DNA of 64,000 bases from an uncultured Actinomycetes bacterium (GCA_903825895.1 CAIKCI010000035.1:1-64000); one strand, 5' to 3'. Shown: positions 44,507 through 53,411, counted from the stretch's first letter. Notes: generated by a model from the sequence alone, not told the origin. Translations and numbers: made by a program.

Positions 44507-44512
44507 ATTGTC
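44507..44512 (-). promoter_or_regulatory. -10-like element of clpS
   Basis: GACAAT on the minus strand ends 6 nt before ATG 44500. Confidence 0.4.
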
Positions 44513-44581
44513 TCGTATTTTTTGGTGGGAGCGGTCAGTCAGAAAGATTTCCAAGAGTTGAAGTGAGAAAGCGTGCGTCGC

Positions 44582-45889
44582 TTAGCGCAGGGCGCCGTGA
44601 ACGCCCTCAACGGCAAAGTCCAGCCATTCTTCATTTTTATTGAGGCCTGGCTGAATCTCAGTGAGGATTCGTCCTGCCTGCATCCCCATGAACCATAAAA
44701 CAGCACCTGCTGGATCAAGGTCGCTCCGTATGAATGCGCGCTCTTGGGCTCCGGCAGTGATGGTGGCGAACTGATTCGTAATGACTCGCTGGGTAAGCGA
44801 AATAGCGGCAAGGAGATGTGGTCGCCGCAGGGCAGACCCAAGAACTTCGGCACGGGTCCATCGATAACGAATGAAGGTTTCATCGAGAGCATTGGTTGTT
44901 AAGTTCTTTTTTAGAAAGTCGAAGAAATCATCAACAGTCACGGCGTCTCGTGCCGCTTGAGTAAAATCTTCGATGGTCCCCGCCGAGCGATTGACAAATC
45001 GCTCGGCGTTAGCGGCAGCGATAAGACCTTCTCGGTTGCCGAAGAAATGGTAGATCGACGTCACTGATGTGCCGGTTCCTTCAAGGACGAGTGGGAGGCG
45101 TACTGCCTCTTCGCCTACGGTTTCAAGGATGGCAATGGTATTCGCAAGGAGTACTTTGGCGGTCGGATGGTCGCTGATGGCTTGGGGAGAGATCTTTTCA
45201 CTAAAAAGAGGATTCTTTTGCTCGAGAGTTACTCCTTCGTCCCAGGTGGAGAGCCATTCAATGGGCTCTCGGTCAAGGGTGAGGGGTTGAAGTGATGAAA
45301 GAATCGCGCACTTGTTCCACGTGGGACTCACCGGGCCAAGCGTGGGATCAATCTCCGTCAAGATGTGACCGAATTGGATTCCTAAGTGCCAAGCCACATA
45401 GTTTTCGATATCAAGATCTTGACGGATCAGTCCACGGCGCTGGACACCTTCAATGATGTTGGCCAGATCTGTTATTTGAGTTCGCTGAAGCTGAATAATT
45501 TGTTCGAGTAGTTCTGGGTCGGTAAGCGCAAAACCTAAGACCTCGACTCGTTGTTGACGACCGAGGCGAAGAAGAGGGTCAGTGCCAACGCGAACAATCT
45601 GTCGGGCAGCAATATCAAAGAATTCCTCGGTCGTTGTTGTTTGCATCGATGCTTGCCTCAATGCGGTGAGATCAATTTTGGTAGACCAGATAAATCGTTC
45701 AGCATTGGCTTCTCTGATTAATCCTTCACGACTTCCGAAGTGATGATAGAGCGAAGAGAAGGATGCATTTGATTCCTCAAGAACGTGAGCGATCCGAAAG
45801 CCACCTTGGCCTTGTCCGTTAAGCTCGCTAATGGCAACATCGAGGATGGCCTTCTTAGTGGGGTGAAGTTCTCTCGTTTCTGGCTTCAT
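44582..45889 (-). CDS. Tandem double TetR-family regulator
   Basis: 435 residues, twice the usual TetR length. The two halves are repeats of each other. Half one has a recognition region ASFSSLYHHFGSREGLIREANAERF (split motif), half two TSVTSIYHFFGNREGLIAAANAERF. The ligand-binding parts also match: RVEVLGFALTDPELL versus RAEVLGSALRRPHLL, and QFGHILTEIDP versus QAGRILTEIQP. One chain could therefore act as an intramolecular TetR dimer. The target is unknown. Start ATG 45889. Confidence 0.9.
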   Translation of the reverse strand: MKPETRELHPTKKAILDVAISELNGQGQGGFRIAHVLEESNASFSSLYHHFGSREGLIREANAERFIWSTKIDLTALRQASMQTTTTEEFFDIAARQIVRVGTDPLLRLGRQQRVEVLGFALTDPELLEQIIQLQRTQITDLANIIEGVQRRGLIRQDLDIENYVAWHLGIQFGHILTEIDPTLGPVSPTWNKCAILSSLQPLTLDREPIEWLSTWDEGVTLEQKNPLFSEKISPQAISDHPTAKVLLANTIAILETVGEEAVRLPLVLEGTGTSVTSIYHFFGNREGLIAAANAERFVNRSAGTIEDFTQAARDAVTVDDFFDFLKKNLTTNALDETFIRYRWTRAEVLGSALRRPHLLAAISLTQRVITNQFATITAGAQERAFIRSDLDPAGAVLWFMGMQAGRILTEIQPGLNKNEEWLDFAVEGVHGALR

Positions 45890-45955
45890 GCTTTAAGTGT
45901 CTCACGGGATAAGGGAAGATTTTGATCTTTTCTCTCTCCTTTGATGAAGAAGAGA

Positions 45956-46168
45956 TTACTTTTTTGATTTTTTCTTTCTCTTTGTTTCGAGCCCCCGGTC
46001 GAGCACCACTCGGATCGTGTCACTCATCGAGAGGTTTTCTTTGTTCCCTACTTTGGCCAAGCGCTTAATGAGGTCGTCAGAAAGGCGAACGCTGATGAGT
46101 TTCTGGGGAGTCGATGAGGCCGCCTTGTCCGATTGAGGAAACTGCGAAGAGGGGGTTGGTGCATCCAT
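45956..46168 (-). CDS. Ribbon-helix-helix DNA-binding protein
   Basis: 70 residues. After a disordered N-terminus, QKLISVRLSDDLIKRLAKVGNKENLSMSDTIRVVLDRGL (split motif) is an Arc/CopG RHH fold, with a very basic tail (KRKKKSKK). It may be an autoregulator, or an antitoxin-like protein, but no toxin gene is adjacent. It is divergent from imuA' with 137 nt between. TACGCT 6 nt before the ATG suggests a leaderless start. Confidence 0.82.
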   Translation of the reverse strand: MDAPTPSSQFPQSDKAASSTPQKLISVRLSDDLIKRLAKVGNKENLSMSDTIRVVLDRGLETKRKKKSKK

Positions 46169-46174
46169 GGGTTC

Positions 46175-46180
46175 AGCGTA
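46175..46180 (-). promoter_or_regulatory. -10 element of RHH gene
   Basis: TACGCT on the minus strand ends 6 nt before ATG 46168. Confidence 0.45.
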
Positions 46181-46292
46181 ATACTGCAGAGATTTTTTGG
46201 CCCATCCGGCCCATCCTGGCTGGCCGCTAACAGCGAAAAGTGCCTGGAGAGCCTCTTTTCTCCTCCCGGGAGCGGGTGTCGCAAGGGGTGTG

Positions 46293-46298
46293 TAGAGT
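46293..46298 (+). promoter_or_regulatory. -10 element of imuA' operon
   Basis: TAGAGT ends 7 nt before ATG 46306 and touches the LexA box, so the transcript is probably leaderless. Confidence 0.55.
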
Positions 46299-46313
46299 CG
46301 AACATATGTTCGC
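46298..46313. promoter_or_regulatory. LexA (SOS) box over imuA' start
   Basis: TCGAACATATGTTCGC contains the perfect palindrome CGAACATATGTTCG and fits the actinobacterial SOS box TCGAAC-N4-GTTCGA with one end mismatch. It covers the likely transcription start and the ATG of imuA', so LexA bound here would block the promoter. Confidence 0.88.
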
Positions 46314-46998
46314 TTTTTCTACGTCCCCTCGTCCACTTGCTTCTCGGCCTCCGATCCCTCAGCAACTCAAAGAACGGGCGAAGCCCGTGCTGAGCGCTTC
46401 GTCACGAACGATAGAGATTGATCCTGCCCTTCGCTCGCTCTTGCCGAACGGGTCCTTTCAGCGAGGGACCACAACAACGCTTTTTGGGCCCGAAGGGTCG
46501 GGGGCAACGTCGCTGGGGATCTCGCTGATGGCGCATGCATCATCGACTGGTCACTGGTGCGGCGTGGTCGGTGCACGAGATCCTGGGGTGACGGCGATGA
46601 AGGAACTCGGTTTGGATGTTCGTCGGGTGATTTTTGTTCCTCACCCACAAGCGGGGTGGGCAGACGCTGCGGCGGAACTCCTTGACGGTGTTGACATCTT
46701 ATTACTTTGTCCGCCGCGCAATGTTCCTCATGCCGCAGCGCGGCGTCTTATGGCGCGTGCAAAAGAACGTCGCTCGGTATTGCTCATTCGAACAGTGACA
46801 CCGAAGCAGTGGCCGATCGTTCCTGAGTTAACGCTGTCGTTAACGTCAGCATCTTGGCAAGGGGTGGGGCATGGAGATGGACATTTAACAGCCCGGCGAG
46901 TTGCAGTCACTGTTCATGGTCGTCGTGGTGCATCGCGACCGGTTGAACAGTGGCTGTGGCTCCCTACTCGCCAAGGAACAGTGAGGGAAGCAGGGTAG
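46306..46998 (+). CDS. imuA': ImuA' mutasome accessory protein
   Basis: 230 residues with a RecA-like core. The P-loop position reads GPEGSGAT (61-68), where Ala replaces the usual Lys, so ATP binding may be lost. VDILLLCPPRNVP looks like the Walker B strand. It ends with a poorly ordered tail. By position before imuB and dnaE2 it matches the mycobacterial ImuA'. The start lies inside the LexA box. An earlier in-frame start is not needed because the -10 is at 46293. Confidence 0.87.
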   Translation: MFAFSTSPRPLASRPPIPQQLKERAKPVLSASSRTIEIDPALRSLLPNGSFQRGTTTTLFGPEGSGATSLGISLMAHASSTGHWCGVVGARDPGVTAMKELGLDVRRVIFVPHPQAGWADAAAELLDGVDILLLCPPRNVPHAAARRLMARAKERRSVLLIRTVTPKQWPIVPELTLSLTSASWQGVGHGDGHLTARRVAVTVHGRRGASRPVEQWLWLPTRQGTVREAG

Positions 46999-47000
46999 TC

Positions 47001-48095
47001 ATGGAGCGTCTTGTTGCTCTTTGGTGTCCTGGGTTCAGTAACGAGGGCCCGCGCGGTGAAGAAGTCCGAGCCTTTGCAGAACTCTTAGACAGCGTGCGAG
47101 AGAGATGTCCATTTGTCGAACCCGTCCGCCGTGGTGTCGCCGTCTTCCCAGCCCGTGCGCCAAGTCGTTTTTTCGGAGGAGAAGATGCGGTGATCGCAAT
47201 GTTGCGGGACGACCTCGGAGCGCTCTGTGAAAATCAGGAGACGGCATTACATGTCGGCATCAGCGAAGGACTCTTTAGCGCGCTTTGTGCGGCTCGACGT
47301 GACGTGATTATTCCTCCGGGTGAGTTCTTGGCGTTTCTTCGTCCACTCCCTATCACCACACTTCGCCGTAGCGAGCTAGCGGTGCTCTGTCAGCGTTTGG
47401 GCCTTCACACATTGGGGCGCTTTGCAGATCTTCCTTATGAGCGTGTCCTTGAGCGGTTTGGCAGCGATGGTGCGCACTGCCATCAGGTAGTCAATGGCCG
47501 AGAGGGTGAGCTTCTTGGCATCCGTGATCCTTCGATTCATCAGCGTCTTCGTAGTCTGGAAGAAGCGATTCCTCCTCCAGCCCAGCCCACCTTCTTTGGC
47601 GGGACGTCCTTTGCCGACGAGCGAGCAACCCGTGCGGCACTGCGCCTCCAGCGTCGCTTTGGATCGGCGTCGGTTCAGGTGGCGAGAGAGGCCTACGGTC
47701 ACGATCCAAACGAACAAGCGGTACTGGTTCCCTTTGGAAGTCAAGGAGAAGAGCGAGTCACCGTTGCGCAACGAATGGCTCCGTGGCCAGGGCGTATTCC
47801 CTCGCCGTCGCCGACCGTTGTGCTGAGCGCACCCCCGCCGGTGTGTTTGGTCGATAAGGCCGGCACACCGGTTTGGGTGAGTGTCGATGGCTTGTTGACA
47901 GGAGAGCCAGAGCGTGTCGTTCTTGGAGACAAGGCCAAGACCATCGTGGCGTGGGCAGGCCCGTGGCCTTTGGCGACTCGTTGGTGGGAGAAGCGCCGAT
48001 TTCGGGCCCGTCTTCAAGTACTCAGCGACAAAGGAGAAGGGGCGTTGTTGGGATTTGAACATGGCCAGTGGTGGCTGCTTGGGCGGTATGACTGA
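47001..48095 (+). CDS. imuB: ImuB, Y-family-like mutasome subunit (compact)
   Basis: 364 residues. Y-family-like segments are visible: MERLVALWCPGF, FPARAPSRFFGGED, LHVGISEGLFSALCAA, then the helix-hairpin region LGLHTLGRFADLPYERVLERFG. No pair of catalytic carboxylates in the usual DxD position is seen, as expected for ImuB. It is much shorter than mycobacterial ImuB (about 525). The segment after the first strand that would form the fingers appears missing, and I do not see a QLPLW-like clamp motif. ATG 47001 lies 2 nt after the imuA' stop; its TGA overlaps the dnaE2 ATG. Confidence 0.87.
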   Translation: MERLVALWCPGFSNEGPRGEEVRAFAELLDSVRERCPFVEPVRRGVAVFPARAPSRFFGGEDAVIAMLRDDLGALCENQETALHVGISEGLFSALCAARRDVIIPPGEFLAFLRPLPITTLRRSELAVLCQRLGLHTLGRFADLPYERVLERFGSDGAHCHQVVNGREGELLGIRDPSIHQRLRSLEEAIPPPAQPTFFGGTSFADERATRAALRLQRRFGSASVQVAREAYGHDPNEQAVLVPFGSQGEERVTVAQRMAPWPGRIPSPSPTVVLSAPPPVCLVDKAGTPVWVSVDGLLTGEPERVVLGDKAKTIVAWAGPWPLATRWWEKRRFRARLQVLSDKGEGALLGFEHGQWWLLGRYD

Positions 48096-51000
48096 TGGGT
48101 GGCTACGCCGAACTCCACTGTCATTCGGGTTTCAGTTTTCTCGACGGTGCATCAGAGCCCGAAGAGCTGGTCGCCGAAGCAGCGCGTCGTGGCCTCGATG
48201 CCTTGGCACTTACCGATCATCACGGTTTCTATGGCGTGGTGCGCTTCGCTAATGCAGCGAGATCTGTAGGCCTACCGACTGTCTTTGGGGCAGAAGTCAC
48301 CATTGGTGCACCTCAATCTCGCACGGGTGTTCCTGACCCCCAGGGCGAGCACCTTATTCTCTTGGCTAAAAATCCAGAAGGCTACGCACGACTTTCTCGG
48401 CTTCTTTCCCATGCGCACTTGCGAGGAGGCAAGAAAGGTCTTCCTCATCTTGAACTTAGTGACGTGGCGGTCCACCACGGCGATTCGTGGTGGGTGCTCA
48501 CCGGCTGTCGCAAAGGCCCCCTGACGACAGCTCTGGAATCAGCAGGACCTCGTGCCGCGCGACGCAGACTCGATGAGCTCATGGGAGCCGTGGGTCGAGA
48601 AAATCTTGCGGTAGAGATCTGGGATCACGGCAGTCCTCTTGATAGTGCACGTAACGACGAGTTGGCTCTGCTGGCCACTGCAACAGATGTGGCCTTAGTG
48701 GCCACCAATAATGTCCACTACGCCACCCAGAAATCGTTTCCTCTCTATACGGCCTTGGCAGCGACACGTGCTCGAGCCACCCTTGACGAGATGGAAGGGT
48801 GGCTCCCTGGCGCACCCTCTGCGTCATTGCGCAGTTACGACGAGCAACGACGACGTTTCCGTCGTTGGCCCGGGTCTGTTGAGATGGCTGGGGAGATTGG
48901 CCGTGCTGCGGCCTTTGACTTGAGGTTGGTCGCGCCGAATTTACCGGACTTTCCTTGTCCTGAAGGGATGAATGAGCACGAGTGGCTCACGGAGTTAACG
49001 CGCCGAGGAGCGCTTGAGCGCTATGGCCCGAGAGAGTCTGAGCGAGTTCCTGGAGCGTGGGCGCAGATTGATTACGAGCTCGAGGTTATTCAGTCCCTGG
49101 GCTTCGCGGGATACTTCCTGATCGTTCACGACATCACCGAGTTCTGTCGAGCACACAATATTTATTGCCAGGGGAGAGGTTCTGCTGCGAATTCTGCAGT
49201 CTGTTACTCCTTAGGGATTACGAACGCTGACGCGGTCGCTCTTGGGCTGTTATTTGAACGCTTTCTCTCGGCTGCTCGAGATGGACCGCCTGATATCGAC
49301 GTGGATATCGAGTCCGGACGGAGAGAAGAAGCCATTCAGTATGTCTACGAACGCTACGGTCGCCACCATGCTGCCCAAGTAGCCAATGTGATTACGTATC
49401 GATCTCGCTCGGCGCTGCGTGACATGAGCAAAGTCTTTGGCGAAGAGATCTCCCGCAAGTCTGAAGAGCCCATACCTCCACTTGTGGCCCAGCTCACCGA
49501 TCAAATTCTTCATCGGCCTCGCCACTTAGGGATTCACTCGTGTGGAATGGTGCTCTGTGATCGACCCGTCATTGACGTCTGTCCGGTTGAGTGGGGGAGG
49601 ATGCCGGGACGCAGTGTGCTCCAATGGGACAAAGAGGACTGTGCAGCAATTGGTCTCGTGAAGTTTGACCTTTTGGGTCTCGGTATGCTCGAAGCGCTTC
49701 ACCGCATGGTTGACCTTATGAAGAGCAGCGATGGAGTAAGTGTCGACCTTGCGCACCTTCCCCAAGAAGACGTGGTCTACGACGCGTTCTGCGCGGCCGA
49801 CACCGTTGGTGTCTTCCAAGTAGAGAGTCGTGCTCAGATGGGGACGCTGCCACGCGTCCAGCCCCGTTGTTTTTATGATCTGGTTATTGAAGTGGCACTG
49901 ATTCGCCCAGGGCCCATCCAAGGCAATGCCGTCAACCCCTACATCCGTCGTCGCCGTGGCGAAGAGCCGGTGACCTATCTCCATCCGCTCTTGGAGCCAA
50001 TTTTGAAACGAACGTTGGGTGTGCCGTTGTTCCAAGAGCAGTTGATGGAAATGGCGGTCGCGATCGCGGGCTTCAGTGCAACTGATGCCGATGAACTCCG
50101 CCAAGCAATGGCGTCAAAGCGTAGTGAGGTGCGTATGGAGGCTATGCGTGAGCGACTCTATCGAGGCATGAAGGAGCAAGGTGTTGACGATGTCTCAGCC
50201 GATAAGGTCTACGACGCCTTGGCAGCGTTCGCCAACTTTGGTTTTCCCGAATCACACTCGGTCTCCTTTGCGCACCTTGTGTACTGCTCGATGTGGTTCA
50301 AGGTCCACTATCCAGCAGCATTCTTTGTGGGGCTATTGAACTCACAGCCGATGGGCTTTTGGTCGCCGCAGAGCCTCTTGGCTGATGCCAAACGCCACGG
50401 CGTTGAAGTACGACGGCCTGATATTCAGTGGTCCTCTCCAGAGTGCACGCTCGAAGAAGGACTTGATGACTGGGCCATTCGCCTTGGACTCAAGAGCGTA
50501 CGAGGACTAGGGAGCGAGGCAGCACAACGGGTGAGCGATGGTGCGCCGTGGAAGAGTCAAGAAGATCTGGTGCGTCGCGCTGGGTTGACAAAGGCGCAAC
50601 TAGAGGTGCTGTCGGTAAGCGGCGCGCTTGATGAGTTCCACCCCAACCGTCGCTCGCTGCTCTGGACTGCTGGAGCGGCGTCTCAAGCCACACCAGATCG
50701 GCTCGCGGGAATTGTGACGGGTCTTCACGCTCCAGACCTCGTGGAGGCATCCGCTGTTGAGTCAGTAGCAGACGACTTGTGGGCGCTTGGGATAACACCT
50801 GATCGAACAGCGCTATCACTACTACGCCCACAACTCGATGAACGAGGAGTGCTTCGTGCTGTTGATCTTGAGAGCACCACAGAGACAAGAGTTCTGGTGG
50901 CCGGTGCCGTGACGCATCGCCAACATCCTGGAAGTGCTCATGGTGCAGTGTTTCTTAACTTGGAAGATGAAACCGGTCATATCAACGTGGTCTTTTCGAA

Positions 51001-51160
51001 AGGCGCATGGGAGCGGTGGAAGGGGGTTGCTCGTCACCAGCCAGCGTTGCTTATCCGAGGACGCCTTGAACGGGCCCAAGGAGTAATGAATATCGTTGCG
51101 GAACGAGTAGAACCGCTCGTGAGTCAGGTACCGATTCCGGCATCACGGGACTTTCGTTAG
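48095..51160 (+). CDS. dnaE2: DnaE2 error-prone DNA polymerase III alpha
   Basis: 1021 residues. An N-terminal PHP domain (AELHCHSGFSFLDGA, TDHHGFYGVV) precedes the C-family polymerase core with GRGSAANSAVCYSLGI and the catalytic Asp motif PDIDVDIE near residues 399-406. A helix-hairpin-helix and an OB-fold (AVFLNLEDETGHINVVF) close the chain. DnaE2 performs mutagenic translesion synthesis with ImuA' and ImuB. Its ATG overlaps the imuB TGA by one base, so the operon is coupled and probably under the LexA box at 46298. Confidence 0.95.
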   Translation: MGGYAELHCHSGFSFLDGASEPEELVAEAARRGLDALALTDHHGFYGVVRFANAARSVGLPTVFGAEVTIGAPQSRTGVPDPQGEHLILLAKNPEGYARLSRLLSHAHLRGGKKGLPHLELSDVAVHHGDSWWVLTGCRKGPLTTALESAGPRAARRRLDELMGAVGRENLAVEIWDHGSPLDSARNDELALLATATDVALVATNNVHYATQKSFPLYTALAATRARATLDEMEGWLPGAPSASLRSYDEQRRRFRRWPGSVEMAGEIGRAAAFDLRLVAPNLPDFPCPEGMNEHEWLTELTRRGALERYGPRESERVPGAWAQIDYELEVIQSLGFAGYFLIVHDITEFCRAHNIYCQGRGSAANSAVCYSLGITNADAVALGLLFERFLSAARDGPPDIDVDIESGRREEAIQYVYERYGRHHAAQVANVITYRSRSALRDMSKVFGEEISRKSEEPIPPLVAQLTDQILHRPRHLGIHSCGMVLCDRPVIDVCPVEWGRMPGRSVLQWDKEDCAAIGLVKFDLLGLGMLEALHRMVDLMKSSDGVSVDLAHLPQEDVVYDAFCAADTVGVFQVESRAQMGTLPRVQPRCFYDLVIEVALIRPGPIQGNAVNPYIRRRRGEEPVTYLHPLLEPILKRTLGVPLFQEQLMEMAVAIAGFSATDADELRQAMASKRSEVRMEAMRERLYRGMKEQGVDDVSADKVYDALAAFANFGFPESHSVSFAHLVYCSMWFKVHYPAAFFVGLLNSQPMGFWSPQSLLADAKRHGVEVRRPDIQWSSPECTLEEGLDDWAIRLGLKSVRGLGSEAAQRVSDGAPWKSQEDLVRRAGLTKAQLEVLSVSGALDEFHPNRRSLLWTAGAASQATPDRLAGIVTGLHAPDLVEASAVESVADDLWALGITPDRTALSLLRPQLDERGVLRAVDLESTTETRVLVAGAVTHRQHPGSAHGAVFLNLEDETGHINVVFSKGAWERWKGVARHQPALLIRGRLERAQGVMNIVAERVEPLVSQVPIPASRDFR

Positions 51161-51177
51161 GCGCCCTGTTTGCGCCT
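51159..51177 (+). terminator. Possible terminator after dnaE2
   Basis: AGGCGC and GCGCCT form a 6-bp stem with a 7-nt loop overlapping the dnaE2 stop, followed by a T-rich patch near 51186. The stem is short, so this is weak. Confidence 0.35.
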
Positions 51178-51296
51178 CAGCTAACTATTTTCGGGGATTA
51201 AGACCTGAGGCACATGAAGTACATAAAAGCCCATCTCCTACGGAAAAGAGAAAAAGGAGCACCAACACGACGGACCCACTTCTTCGCTACGACAGA

Positions 51297-51551
51297 GTGG
51301 CCACTGCTTGCTCAAATCTAAAAGGCGTCTTGGACGGAGTCGACGCAGGAACGCCAAGCACCGTGCGTCGAGAAGAAAAGCGCTTTACGGTCGTCGACGC
51401 AGAGCGCCTTCGTTCTCAATTGGCAGGGAGTCGTTCGCCCGATCGTCATCAAGGAAGATCACCGGGAATAGCGGGCCTCTCGAGAGAAGAAGTAATGAAT
51501 CGCTTGAATACCTACTGGAGCACAGAGATCAGGATTGGCCTAGCGAACTAA
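51297..51551 (+). CDS. Small hypothetical protein after dnaE2
   Basis: 84 codons from GTG 51297. The frame stays open further upstream, and a strong AAGGAG at 51254 is 7 nt from an in-frame ACG at 51267, so translation could begin there on a non-standard codon and give 94 residues. The sequence is polar, with a basic middle (REEKRFTVVDAERLRSQLAGSRSPD) and a helix REEVMNRLNTYW. No family recognised. It could be cotranscribed with dnaE2. It overlaps the convergent gene at 51540 by 12 nt. Confidence 0.45.
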   Translation: MATACSNLKGVLDGVDAGTPSTVRREEKRFTVVDAERLRSQLAGSRSPDRHQGRSPGIAGLSREEVMNRLNTYWSTEIRIGLAN

Positions 51552-52604
51552 TCCTTTGCCGGTAATGAGCGGCAGGTCAAGAGCCGTCAGCAACCCTGGG
51601 GCTCCCTCCACGACTGCCGGAATGGCATTGACGATCCTCATCGCCGTTGCCTTGAGGCCCGCCGTGTTGTGGTCACCATCGGTTCCTAAGAGTTGAAGGT
51701 CCAAGGTGTAGTTCGGCTCACCGGTGACCGTAACGCGGTAGCCGCCGTGCCCTGTCGGGTGAGGCCAGTCTGGGGCAATCTCGTCAAGGAGGCGGGTCAC
51801 GTGCTCAAGGACCACGACTGCTCGACCCTTATGCATACCTCGTAGTTCAAAGTGCAGACCGGCGACCGAGCCCTTTGGCACGGGTCCTGCATCAACATCA
51901 AAGTCAAATGGTGCAGGAACTCGCTCATACCATTCGTCGATACTGTCGAGTTCAATGCCAAGTCCTGCTGCGAGTTGCGCGATGACTGAACCCCAGGCGA
52001 GGGTCGGCACGCCGGGTTGCAGTAAGAACGGGACCTCGTCCATGGGTTTTGCGAATCCCATGATGTCGAACAACACCTCTGCTTGGTTATAGGTGGCGTA
52101 GTTCAAGATTTCGTAGCACCGCACCTCATCGATCCACTCAGAGATTCCCGTCAAAACAAGGGGGAGCTGGTCGTTGCCAAAGCCGGGGTCGATACCATTG
52201 ACAAAAATCGAGGCGTTGCCTTCTTTGGCCGCAGCGATAATCGGTTCAGCCATGGTATCGGCCACTCCATAGGGGTATTGGAGGAATACGGGAGACGACG
52301 AGACGACGTTGATCCCGTGGCGCAGAAAGGTCGCCAGATCTTCGAGTGCTTCAAACAGGCGCGTGTCGGCCCAGGCAGTGTGGACAATGCAATCTGGCTT
52401 GAGTGCAAGGAGGGCTTCGGCGTCATTGGACGCTAAAACACCAAGGTCTTTCTCGAGGCCGGCGAGTTGACCAACGTCGTTACCAACTTTGTCAGGGTTT
52501 GAAACGAAACACCCCACGAGCTCAAGCGCAGGATTACGATCAATTCCTGCGATGGCGTGCTTGCCGACGTTGCCGGTGCTCCATTGAATGACTCGATACG
52601 TCAT
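51540..52604 (-). CDS. DapB-like NAD(P)-dependent dehydrogenase
   Basis: 354 residues with an N-terminal Rossmann domain (VIQWSTGNVGKHAIAGIDRNPALELVGCFV in split motifs) and a C-terminal domain containing TVTGEPNYTLDLQLLG. This is the actinobacterial group related to dihydrodipicolinate reductase and 2,4-diaminopentanoate dehydrogenase. The substrate is unknown. It starts 18 nt after the SDR stop with AAAGAGAA upstream, so the two are likely one operon. Confidence 0.85.
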   Translation of the reverse strand: MTYRVIQWSTGNVGKHAIAGIDRNPALELVGCFVSNPDKVGNDVGQLAGLEKDLGVLASNDAEALLALKPDCIVHTAWADTRLFEALEDLATFLRHGINVVSSSPVFLQYPYGVADTMAEPIIAAAKEGNASIFVNGIDPGFGNDQLPLVLTGISEWIDEVRCYEILNYATYNQAEVLFDIMGFAKPMDEVPFLLQPGVPTLAWGSVIAQLAAGLGIELDSIDEWYERVPAPFDFDVDAGPVPKGSVAGLHFELRGMHKGRAVVVLEHVTRLLDEIAPDWPHPTGHGGYRVTVTGEPNYTLDLQLLGTDGDHNTAGLKATAMRIVNAIPAVVEGAPGLLTALDLPLITGKGLVR

Positions 52605-52622
52605 AGTGTCGTTCTCTTTCGT

Positions 52623-53411
52623 TTAAAGGTCAGGGAGATTGAAGTCGAGGTTCGGTACGTCAATGCCACCGTCGACTTCGATGATTTTGCCCGTCATGTA
52701 AGAACCTGCCTCAGAGGCCAAGTAGACAACGGCCGTTGCGATCTCTTCGACTCTGCCGAGGCGCGGAATCGTGGTGAGCTTTTCCATGGCTTCTTTGAGT
52801 TCCGGCGATGAGGTCACAATGTCCAGTGCCGATGTTGCGGTCGAACCCGTTCCCACCGCATTGACACGGATCCGAGGAGCTAAGTCTTTTGAGGCGAGGC
52901 GGGTGTAGTGGCTAAGCGCAGCCTTGGCCGTGCCATAGGCCAAGAACCCACGGCCAGCGACCTTACCGATGACCGAAGAGATGTTGACGATGGAACCACC
53001 CCCTGTTTCGAGCATGATCGGCACCGCGGCGTAGACCAAGGCGTGAGCAGTTGCCACATTGAAGTGAAAGGCATCCTCCAAGAACTTTGGGGTGGTATCG
53101 AGAAGGGGAAGGGGCATTGAGCCACCGACGTTGTTGACCAAGATGTCGATACGCCCGAATGAGTCCTTTGCCACCTGGGCAAGATTCGCTACTTGGTCTA
53201 AGTCGGAGAGGTCACAAGAAACCGTCACGGCTTTTCGACCGAAGGCTTCAATTTGGGAAGCCACCTCGTCTAATTGGCTTTGCGTTCTCGCCGCAATCAC
53301 GACGTCAGCGCCTTGTTCGGCTAATGCCAAGGCACTCCCTGCCCCAATACCTCGCCCAGCACCCGTGACAATGGCCACTTTTCCGTCGACGCGGAAACTA
53401 TCGAGCAACAT
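52623..53411 (-). CDS. SDR family oxidoreductase
   Basis: 262 residues from ATG 53411. It has the Rossmann motif [23 protein letters not shown], then [22 protein letters not shown], and an active site with Ser in NISSVIG and YGTAK as YxxxK. The C-terminal [22 protein letters not shown] completes a standard FabG-like reductase. GAGGGGG precedes the ATG; the longer frame to 53450 is unsupported. It is upstream of the DapB-like gene and divergent from the Rieske gene. Confidence 0.9.
   Translation of the reverse strand: MLLDSFRVDGKVAIVTGAGRGIGAGSALALAEQGADVVIAARTQSQLDEVASQIEAFGRKAVTVSCDLSDLDQVANLAQVAKDSFGRIDILVNNVGGSMPLPLLDTTPKFLEDAFHFNVATAHALVYAAVPIMLETGGGSIVNISSVIGKVAGRGFLAYGTAKAALSHYTRLASKDLAPRIRVNAVGTGSTATSALDIVTSSPELKEAMEKLTTIPRLGRVEEIATAVVYLASEAGSYMTGKIIEVDGGIDVPNLDFNLPDL

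Noticed and set aside
47376-48062. A 228-codon open frame on the minus strand
   Set aside because: It is antisense to imuB, whose protein has clear family motifs; low-complexity translation, no ribosome site.
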